A stretch of DNA of 64,000 bases, from IMG/VR virus record IMGVR_UViG_3300027816_000074, positions 1 through 64,000 of that record. One strand, 5' to 3'. The notes under the pieces were generated by a model. That model did no database searches, was not told the origin of the DNA, and worked only from the letters and a program-made list of their open reading frames with translations. Source of the stretch: a virus. Position numbers and translations under genes: made by a program. Below are positions 24,270-30,058 of the stretch, piece after piece (positions within the stretch are counted from its first letter, which is position 1; the number at the start of each line of letters is the position of its first letter).

Positions 24270-24278
24270 CATAAATAT
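24270..24278 (+). promoter_or_regulatory. late promoter box (CATAAATAT) for dps
   Basis: CATAAATAT ends 6 bases before the ATG at 24285. In T4-type late promoters transcription begins a few bases downstream of the box, so the transcript would start at or near the start codon. Confidence 0.5.
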
Positions 24279-24284
24279 TACACT

Positions 24285-24719
24285 ATGGACAAATTAGAGA
24301 ACGCACTTAAAATTGCCTTTGCAAGCGAATTTAGCTTTTATTTAAAAGCTCATAACTATCACTGGAATGTCACAGGACCTATGTTCCCACAACTTCACGA
24401 CCTATTTGGAAAAATATATGAAGAAGTTTACGAAAGTATAGATCAGTTCGCTGAAGAAATTCGTGTTCTAGGCACATTTGTTCCAGCTAGTTATACTCGT
24501 TTTAGTATGTTAAGTCAAATTGAAGACGAGACTAGTATTCCAGAAGCTCAAGGTATGATTAAAGAATTGTTTGAAGATTCAGAGCGTATGATAAAAATCT
24601 TAAAATTATCCTTTGACCTAGCTAACTCCAGCGGAGAAGATGGTCTAGCTGATTTCTTGGCTGGTCGACTTGATGCTCATAAAAAGCATTCCTGGATGCT
24701 ACGTTCAACTCTACAATGA
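24285..24719 (+). CDS. dps: Dps-like ferritin (DNA-protection protein)
   Basis: 144 residues. The inter-subunit ferroxidase site of Dps is intact: His26, His38, Asp53 and Glu57 (HNYHWNV, QLHDLF, SIDQFAEE) keep the 12-15-4 spacing of E. coli His51, His63, Asp78, Glu82. It lacks the Lys-rich N-terminus that E. coli Dps uses to bind DNA. It would form a 12-mer that oxidises and stores iron and removes peroxide. It lies in a late region among cargo-like proteins, which is odd for a stress protein, and has no ribosome site. Confidence 0.88.
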   Translation: MDKLENALKIAFASEFSFYLKAHNYHWNVTGPMFPQLHDLFGKIYEEVYESIDQFAEEIRVLGTFVPASYTRFSMLSQIEDETSIPEAQGMIKELFEDSERMIKILKLSFDLANSSGEDGLADFLAGRLDAHKKHSWMLRSTLQ

Positions 24720-24934
24720 CCCTAGAAGAATTAAAAAAATTATCCGGTATAAGTTCACATAAAGGATACCAAGTGTGGGAAGGTAGTAATATTAGTCTCA
24801 CAGGGAATGAAAAAGGCGAACTTATGAAAAAACATAAGATTAAACCAGGAACTCCAGAATGGTTCCAACTATGGTTTAGCCTTCCTTATTTAACCGGTGA
24901 AAACCCTATAGGTCATTCCAATGAAAGTTTATGA
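24716..24934 (+). CDS. small unknown protein
   Basis: 72 residues, ATGA overlap with dps. The sequence TLEELKKLSGISSHKGYQV begins with an (L/I)xxL-type helix, and KIKPGTPEWFQLWFSLPYLTG in the second half is aromatic. It carries no recognised domain. It overlaps the next gene by 14 bases. Co-expression with Dps and the following capsid-leader protein suggests a virion or late role. Confidence 0.5.
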   Translation: MTLEELKKLSGISSHKGYQVWEGSNISLTGNEKGELMKKHKIKPGTPEWFQLWFSLPYLTGENPIGHSNESL

Positions 24935-25523
24935 AATCGTCTCCGAAGCTGCTGTTCTGCAACGTGTACCTAAACTAGGTGCAGATGCTATCATAAATGT
25001 TGTCAAACAACGATTATCAGGAAAAATTGCCAGTGTTGTAGCTAAAAGTATTCCTGTTGTAGGAACTGTAATTGCACTTAAAGGTGCGTATGATAAACTA
25101 AAGAGTGTTTGGCAAAGTGGACAAAGTATCAGTCAGGGGGATATAATTGGCGCAGGACTTGATGTAGCAAGTACCTTTGGGTCATTCGTAACTACTATTC
25201 CCGCTACTGCCTACAGCATGGCTAGAGAATTATATGCAGAAGCCTATGCTGGCATCAAAGGGGAAGCAGTTACTCTTGAACAAGACCTAGCATCGGACCC
25301 GCAAGGAACTAAACAACGACTTAACACATTAGTGGCTAGTATTGCAGATACAATTAAAAAAGAAGTAGATTTAGCCATGGCTAAAGTTAGAGGAACACCT
25401 CAAACACCCCCTACTGCTGTAGCACAAGCACCTGCTGCTAGACCTGCTGCTGCACCTGCTGCTGCACCTGCTGCTGCGCCTGTAGCACAAGCACCTGCCC
25501 CTAAACCCGTAGCTCGGGTTTAA
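24921..25523 (+). CDS. putative internal virion protein with capsid-targeting-like leader
   Basis: 200 residues. The N-terminus MKVYEIVSEAAV closely resembles the capsid-targeting peptide of T4 internal protein III (MKTYQEFIAEA), with a VSE/A cut site. The middle (about 35-105) is Ala/Gly/Val-rich and amphipathic to hydrophobic (IPVVGTVIALKGAY, GLDVASTFGSFV), as in proteins that enter membranes. The tail (about 160-200) is Ala/Pro repeat. I infer a processed, DNA-co-injected protein. The middle could form a membrane channel, but that is a guess. Confidence 0.55.
   Translation: MKVYEIVSEAAVLQRVPKLGADAIINVVKQRLSGKIASVVAKSIPVVGTVIALKGAYDKLKSVWQSGQSISQGDIIGAGLDVASTFGSFVTTIPATAYSMARELYAEAYAGIKGEAVTLEQDLASDPQGTKQRLNTLVASIADTIKKEVDLAMAKVRGTPQTPPTAVAQAPAARPAAAPAAAPAAAPVAQAPAPKPVARV
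25503..25521 (+). terminator. possible weak terminator hairpin
   Basis: AAACCCG (25503-25509) pairs with CGGGTTT (25515-25521), 7 bp with a 5-base loop, at the end of the preceding gene. No T run follows, so it may instead protect or pause the transcript. Confidence 0.35.
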
Positions 25524-25562
25524 AAGTTAAAAATATCAAAGATATAATAACATAAAAAAAGG

Positions 25563-25571
25563 TTAAATATA
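25563..25571 (+). promoter_or_regulatory. possible late promoter box (TTAAATATA)
   Basis: TTAAATATA 16 bases before ATG 25588, with an AAGGAGAAC ribosome site between. It differs from the main late box by one base. Confidence 0.35.
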
Positions 25572-25587
25572 CTGTAAGGAGAACAGT

Positions 25588-26217
25588 ATGTTTGAATTTG
25601 ATTTCACCCTAAATAAATTAAAAAAAGTAGTACACAAAAACAAAGAGTTGGATATTTGGTATAATGCATTTAATACCTATCTTCCGCAATTTTACATCAC
25701 AACTCCTGCTCGAGTAGCAGGATTCATTGCACAATGCCAGCACGAAAGTGCCGATTTTACTGCTCTGCAAGAGAATCTAAACTACGGTGCTAAAGGCCTA
25801 AGAGGATTATTTGGTAAGTACTTCCCAGATGACGCATCAGCAAAGGCATACGAACGTAAGCCTGAAAAAATTGCTAACAAAATATATGGCGGACGAATGG
25901 GGAACGGTCCAGAATCAAGTGGTGATGGATGGAAATATCGTGGACGTGGTATTCTACAAATAACAGGTAAAGACAATTACACAAAATGTAGTCGTGATCT
26001 GTTTAAAGATGATACCTTAATAGAAAATCCAGATTATGTAAGATATCCAGAATATGCGGTTTTAACAGCCTGTTGGTTCTGGTATAAAAATCAACTCAAT
26101 GCAATTTGCGACAAAGGTGATATTGTACTACTAAGTAAAAGAATTAACGGTGGTACTATTGGTATGGAAGATCGTATCAAGCACTGGAACGATGCATTGG
26201 ATGCATTTGAAGGATAA
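25588..26217 (+). CDS. GH19-type endolysin (chitinase-like muramidase)
   Basis: 209 residues, a single GH19 catalytic domain. QCQHESADF with Glu53 followed by ENLNYGAKGL (from Glu62) is the GH19 lysozyme/chitinase motif, and RGRGILQITGKDNY is the second diagnostic segment; VLTACWFW and SKRINGG complete the fold. It would cut peptidoglycan glycan chains. There is no signal peptide, so release needs a holin. It lies 12 kb from the spanin-like genes, so the lysis functions are dispersed. Confidence 0.9.
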   Translation: MFEFDFTLNKLKKVVHKNKELDIWYNAFNTYLPQFYITTPARVAGFIAQCQHESADFTALQENLNYGAKGLRGLFGKYFPDDASAKAYERKPEKIANKIYGGRMGNGPESSGDGWKYRGRGILQITGKDNYTKCSRDLFKDDTLIENPDYVRYPEYAVLTACWFWYKNQLNAICDKGDIVLLSKRINGGTIGMEDRIKHWNDALDAFEG

Positions 26218-26219
26218 TT

Positions 26220-26477
26220 ATGAGGTTAAGGGAGCTTCTTGGCGAAACTGCAACTGCTGGAGCCACTACCGCTGCTAATGTAGGCACGGTAGTTAGTCCT
26301 CATATTGCCATAGGTAAAGATCGAGGAAAGAAAAGTTATACAGGTAGTCCAGGCAAATCAGGTACAAAAGCACCAAGTGTACCAAAAGCAGTTCAAGCTA
26401 AAAACTCTGACGGCACTGCTAAAAATGCTCTTGATATGAAGGGCAACATTTTTGGCGGCGGCGCTGTCAAACGATAA
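26220..26477 (+). CDS. small putative capsid-cargo protein
   Basis: 85 residues starting 2 bases after the endolysin stop. MRLRELLGETATAG again has the short basic-hydrophobic leader ending in LxE (here LGE). The rest is Gly/Ala/Ser/Lys-rich and disordered, ending ALDMKGNIFGGGAVKR. Small disordered basic proteins with such leaders fit internal head proteins. No enzyme motif. The next late promoter box lies at its stop codon. Confidence 0.5.
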   Translation: MRLRELLGETATAGATTAANVGTVVSPHIAIGKDRGKKSYTGSPGKSGTKAPSVPKAVQAKNSDGTAKNALDMKGNIFGGGAVKR

Positions 26478-26481
26478 ATAT
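26473..26481 (+). promoter_or_regulatory. late promoter box (GATAAATAT)
   Basis: GATAAATAT 21 bases before ATG 26503, overlapping the end of the previous gene; a GGAG site lies between. Confidence 0.65.
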
Positions 26482-26502
26482 AGAATAAATTTGGAGAAAC
26501 TC

Positions 26503-27561
26503 ATGCATCACGATTTAATTCCGTCTGAAAGAGATCACGAAGGTAAAATGGCCCGTGCTGACCTTTTTAAACTAGCACAATATAGTTTTAAGTTATTTAA
26601 AATGCTCGATGACAATCAGCAGTTAGATGGCTGGGTACAAGCTAAGATTACCAAAGCTGCAGACTATATTGCTAGTGTATATCACTATTTAGAGTACGAA
26701 ATGAAATTTAGTGATTACGGACAAAAGCTTGAAAATAGCGATCTTTATGTTGAGTCAATTCGCAATGTCTATACACAAAAACTCACAGAAGCCAAAAAGA
26801 AAATGGATAAGCTTAAAGCCTCTTTAGATAAAAAAGAAAAAGAGATGCAAGAAGGCTTTGACGAAATGGAAAAGTATCTAAAAGATAAAAAAGGTCCTCA
26901 GCCAAGTGGCAGTGCTGGTAAGAAGCAAGGATCCAGATACGGCGGCAGCAAGCAAAAAGACGATGAAGATAAAGAGAAAGACGTTAAAGAAGGTTTTCCA
27001 ACTGTAGCAGATGCTAAAGCACGCCACGAAAAAGAAAAAGGCACCGGCAAGTTTGATAAAAAGAAAATTAGTACTGGCACAGTTTACACTCGTAAAGCTG
27101 ATAAAGATGTTGACGATGAAGAAGATACTCCGAAGAAAAACAAAAAAGTTAAAGAAGGTGCTAAGCCAGATTTCTTAGACATGGACAAAGATGGCAACAA
27201 AAAAGAGCCTATGAAAAAGGCAGTTGCTGATAAGAAGAAAAATCCGTTTGCTAAAAAAGTCAAAGAAGACACTCGTCTTGCAATGAGCCCTGCTCCTGCT
27301 CAGAAAAAATCTGGGATACCAAGTACAGCAACAACTACAGTACCAGGTATGAGAGCCACACCTGCTGATTTAAAGAAAGCAAATTCTAGTGCTGCGCTAG
27401 GCGAAGGAAAATGCAATCATAGTGCCAAAGGTAAAAAGTGTCCAGTACATGGCCTAAAAGAATGTGGTAGTATGTATGAAAGTAAAAAAGTAGTACCTGT
27501 AATACAAGAAAGTGCTGAAGTTGCAAGACTTAAAGACTTAACTAAAAAGCTGTTAGGATAA
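26503..27561 (+). CDS. virion protein with VKEG-joined disordered segments
   Basis: 352 residues from ATG 26503. The N-terminal 100 residues (RADLFKLAQYSFKLFKML...WVQAKITKAADYIASVYHY) are a helical domain conserved in T4-like marine phages. Then come charged, disordered segments joined by VKEG (about 160), VKEG (about 215), VKED (about 254), LGEG (about 299) and IQES (about 335). One segment holds DMDKDGNKKE, an EF-hand-like loop. Another holds CNH...CPVHG...C, a possible zinc-binding knuckle. The joints have the VxE/G form seen in the 22330 gene. Scaffold or internal head protein is the likely class. Confidence 0.55.
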   Translation: MHHDLIPSERDHEGKMARADLFKLAQYSFKLFKMLDDNQQLDGWVQAKITKAADYIASVYHYLEYEMKFSDYGQKLENSDLYVESIRNVYTQKLTEAKKKMDKLKASLDKKEKEMQEGFDEMEKYLKDKKGPQPSGSAGKKQGSRYGGSKQKDDEDKEKDVKEGFPTVADAKARHEKEKGTGKFDKKKISTGTVYTRKADKDVDDEEDTPKKNKKVKEGAKPDFLDMDKDGNKKEPMKKAVADKKKNPFAKKVKEDTRLAMSPAPAQKKSGIPSTATTTVPGMRATPADLKKANSSAALGEGKCNHSAKGKKCPVHGLKECGSMYESKKVVPVIQESAEVARLKDLTKKLLG

Positions 27562-27564
27562 ACC

Positions 27565-28740
27565 ATGGATTTAAAAAATTTAATTAATAAACTAGATACA
27601 ATTTCTAGCAAAAAAATATTACTAGAATCCACAGATACAGATGTAAAATTAGAAACTGAAATACAATCTGTAAAAAAGGAAAACAAAAATGTGCCTAGTA
27701 TGTCTGACAAACTCATTGAAAGTTTTGGCTATATCGCGGAAGCTAGTCCAGAGGAACTAATTAGACAACAACCTGCAATGAGTTATGCAGCAAACAAACT
27801 AAGCGGTGCAAATGCGACTGGAAGAGATACTACTGCAAACCCTACAGGATATGATCCTAAAAAAGTCCAATACTCATATCAAGACGGTAAAGCTAATCCT
27901 GACTGGCCTGGAAACAAGCCACCAGAAGATCAAAAAGATACTCCTACTGATCAAACCAATCCCACTGATCAAGACAAGCCTAAACCTAAATCAAAATACA
28001 ATGTAAATCCTGGAACTCGTGCTTATCAACACTGGTTAAACTCGCATGGTGTCAAGGTTGCTATAGATGGCAAATATGGTCCAGCAACACAAGCTGCTGC
28101 CAGCACTATGTTTGAAAAGATCAAGGCAGCTAAAGAAAAAGATCTGTACGAGCCAAGATTTCAAGAATCACAGACTATGCTAGGAGTTGGCACAGCCCAT
28201 AATGTTAAGCCAAGCCCAGGAACAAGTTACATGTGGTTAAACAGTCCTAAATACTTAGAAGCTATGAAGAAGTATGGATATGATCCTAAGACTGGTAATC
28301 CTATTCCTGGTTTCCAACATCCGAATCCAAAACTATGGGTAGGGTTTGACAGTGCCACTTCAGGACGGGGAACTCAACCAACTGACCCTAATGCCGCTAC
28401 TTCAGGAGGCACTGATGCTAAAAGTAAAGCGTCGGCTATCAGTAAGGCTATCAGTGGAGCAGGAACAGACGAACAGGCCGTGTACGGTGTATTAGATACA
28501 ATTAAAAATGCAGAAGAATTTAATCAAGTTGCAGCATCCTACAAAACACTCTGGGGAGGGAGTAGAGAGTTAGGCCAAGAACTTGCAGGCGATTTTAGTG
28601 GTTATGATCTAGTTATGCTAAATCAAAGATTGATGAAAATTGGATTAATTTTGAATACGCAAGGCCAAATAGTTCCAAGAAAAGCCGCAGCAGAATCAGT
28701 AGAACTAGATACAATTAAGTTTTTATCAGGACTCAAATAA
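27565..28740 (+). CDS. peptidoglycan-binding and annexin-repeat-like virion protein
   Basis: 391 residues. Near residue 57 IAE/A in ESFGYIAEASPEE exactly repeats the T4-type cleavage motif. Residues about 150-185 (HWLNSHGVKVAIDGKYGPAT) are a PG_binding_1-type domain. Residues about 290-360 read like one annexin repeat: AISGAGTDEQAVYGVLDTI, then VAASYKTLWGG and DFSGYD. Annexin repeats bind calcium and acidic membranes through GxGTDE. A role at the host envelope during DNA entry or release is a reasonable guess. Ends at a strong terminator. Confidence 0.55.
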   Translation: MDLKNLINKLDTISSKKILLESTDTDVKLETEIQSVKKENKNVPSMSDKLIESFGYIAEASPEELIRQQPAMSYAANKLSGANATGRDTTANPTGYDPKKVQYSYQDGKANPDWPGNKPPEDQKDTPTDQTNPTDQDKPKPKSKYNVNPGTRAYQHWLNSHGVKVAIDGKYGPATQAAASTMFEKIKAAKEKDLYEPRFQESQTMLGVGTAHNVKPSPGTSYMWLNSPKYLEAMKKYGYDPKTGNPIPGFQHPNPKLWVGFDSATSGRGTQPTDPNAATSGGTDAKSKASAISKAISGAGTDEQAVYGVLDTIKNAEEFNQVAASYKTLWGGSRELGQELAGDFSGYDLVMLNQRLMKIGLILNTQGQIVPRKAAAESVELDTIKFLSGLK

Positions 28741-28764
28741 AAAAGCGCCGAGGGGCGCTTTTTT
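28739..28764. terminator. strong bidirectional terminator
   Basis: GCGCC (28745-28749) pairs with GGCGC (28754-28758), flanked by A6 and T6. It closes the late island and also the convergent minus-strand gene. Confidence 0.9.
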
Positions 28765-29080
28765 AATGCCAACTACCTTGAAAACAATGTCTTACTTCAT
28801 GTCCAAGTGTGTGCATGTTTAACTGTTTTGAAGTATAGATATCACAACGGTTACCATTAAAAAAACTACAAGCCTTCACTGACCAACTAATTCCGCCATA
28901 TCCACGCTTCTTAGATTCTGTATCACAGGTCTTTTGAACATTATCTACTGGAAACCACTGAATAGTAGAGTTAGTAGTATAGTTATTGTTAGTGCTAAAC
29001 AGTGCATTTGGATCATCATTAAAAGCATGACCGGTAGTTGTATAAAAAGCAAGCACAATCAACGATACAGTTTTTTTCAT
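28763..29080 (-). CDS. secreted small HExxH protein
   Basis: 105 residues from ATG 29080 (GGTGGA upstream); an ATG at 29092 has no ribosome site. A signal peptide (MKKTVSLIVLAFYTTTGHA) predicts export. The mature part has four cysteines (52, 71, 79, 99) that can pair and the motif HEVRH at 94-98, the zinc-protease signature, at the very C-terminus. A third zinc ligand after the motif is lacking except His105. It could be a minimal metallopeptidase or a zinc-binding envelope protein. Isolated on the minus strand between late and replication genes. Confidence 0.55.
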   Translation of the reverse strand: MKKTVSLIVLAFYTTTGHAFNDDPNALFSTNNNYTTNSTIQWFPVDNVQKTCDTESKKRGYGGISWSVKACSFFNGNRCDIYTSKQLNMHTLGHEVRHCFQGSWH

Positions 29081-29152
29081 AAAGTCCACCATAGTTCGTT
29101 TAAGAAGTTTGTATTATACATGATTTTGATATCGAATACAATATTTTTGGTT

Positions 29153-29160
29153 AAATATCG
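29153..29160 (+). promoter_or_regulatory. possible late promoter box (TTAAATAT)
   Basis: TTAAATAT about 17 bases before ATG 29178. It is a one-base variant of the late box. Confidence 0.3.
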
Positions 29161-29177
29161 ATTTACATAATTACAAT

Positions 29178-29663
29178 ATGCTGAAAACATTAGAATCCAT
29201 AGATACAGAACCGTTGTTAAATTGTTACTATAAATTAGAACCAGAAATAAGTTGGGTAGTATCAAATTGGAGTCGACAAACTGGGATTCAATATAGACGA
29301 GATGCTGTTAGTCAAACTGAACCTTGCGAAAGTCTTAAAAACGGACGAACAGAATGGGACTACTGTTTTTTACACGACATTTATAAAAACACAATTATTG
29401 AAGAATTAGTAACCAAATATAACTTATTTAGAACTAGGCTAATGTGGGTAGAACCAAAAAGTTGTTATACTATTCACAAGGATCATTCTACTAGAATACA
29501 CGTACCGATTATAACCAATCCAGGCGCACTTTTTGTTTTTAGAAAAGGCTTTATGTTTAATTTAGAAGCAGGCAAAATTTATTGGACTGATACAACACTC
29601 GAACATACTTTTGCCAATTTCAGTGAACATCCAAGATTACATTTGGTTGGTTGCATAAAATAA
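29178..29663 (+). CDS. aspartyl/asparaginyl beta-hydroxylase-like oxygenase
   Basis: 161 residues. IHKDHSTRIHVPI with His100 and Asp102, then LEHTFANFSEHPRLHLV with His143 and Arg153, gives the HxD...H iron triad and the Arg that binds 2-oxoglutarate. The middle strand WVEPKSCYTIH is typical of the family. It would hydroxylate a protein side chain or small molecule using Fe(II), oxygen and 2-oxoglutarate. The N-terminal 60 residues are not conserved in an obvious way. A second, larger member lies at 56357. Confidence 0.7.
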   Translation: MLKTLESIDTEPLLNCYYKLEPEISWVVSNWSRQTGIQYRRDAVSQTEPCESLKNGRTEWDYCFLHDIYKNTIIEELVTKYNLFRTRLMWVEPKSCYTIHKDHSTRIHVPIITNPGALFVFRKGFMFNLEAGKIYWTDTTLEHTFANFSEHPRLHLVGCIK

Positions 29664-29668
29664 AACAG

Positions 29669-29697
29669 TTGACATTTACTTTTTAATAACATATAAT
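29669..29697 (+). promoter_or_regulatory. sigma70 consensus promoter
   Basis: TTGACA (29669-29674), a 17-base spacer and TATAAT (29692-29697). It precedes the DsbA-like gene and the polymerase gene. Confidence 0.8.
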
Positions 29698-29724
29698 TAC
29701 TCAGTCTAGGCAAGGAGAAAAACT

Positions 29725-29988
29725 ATGGCAAGAATGTATGGACCAGAAGAAAAAGCTAAACTTGAAAGATTAATCAACGAAGGCTTTCAAGTACTTAGAG
29801 AAGTTGAAGATCTGCAAGAAGGATTGAAAGAAACTGTTAAGGCAGTTGCAGAGGAACTAAATATTAAACCTTCAGTAATCACAAAAGCAATTAAAATTGC
29901 ACACAAGGATAACTGGAAGGTACACGAAGAAGAGTGGGAAGAAGTTGAAGCTATACTTGGTATAACCAATAATCTTCCTAAAGACTAA
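29725..29988 (+). CDS. DsbA-like double-stranded DNA-binding protein
   Basis: 87 residues, close to T4 DsbA (89). It is an all-helical, highly charged protein: a helix with ETVKAVAEELNIKPSVITKAI followed by IAHKDNWKVHEEEWEEVEAI. The ..ELN(I/V)KPS..KAIKIAHKDN core resembles the T4 protein, which binds DNA at late promoters. It has a strong consensus promoter and AAGGAGAAA ribosome site, so high early expression is expected. Assignment by length and pattern only. Confidence 0.55.
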   Translation: MARMYGPEEKAKLERLINEGFQVLREVEDLQEGLKETVKAVAEELNIKPSVITKAIKIAHKDNWKVHEEEWEEVEAILGITNNLPKD

Positions 29989-30028
29989 TAAGAAGGTTGT
30001 TCCAGCCATAAATGGATCTGTTGGTATT

Positions 30029-30053
30029 TGCGAGCCGAAAATCGCATAGGAGA
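30029..30053 (+). promoter_or_regulatory. candidate gp43 translational operator hairpin
   Basis: TGCGA (30029-30033) pairs with TCGCA (30042-30046) around an 8-base loop GCCGAAAA; the AGGAGA ribosome site starts 2 bases after the stem. T4 gp43 represses its own mRNA by binding a 5-bp stem with an 8-base loop at the same place. The loop sequence differs from T4. Confidence 0.5.
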
Positions 30054-30058
30054 TATAT

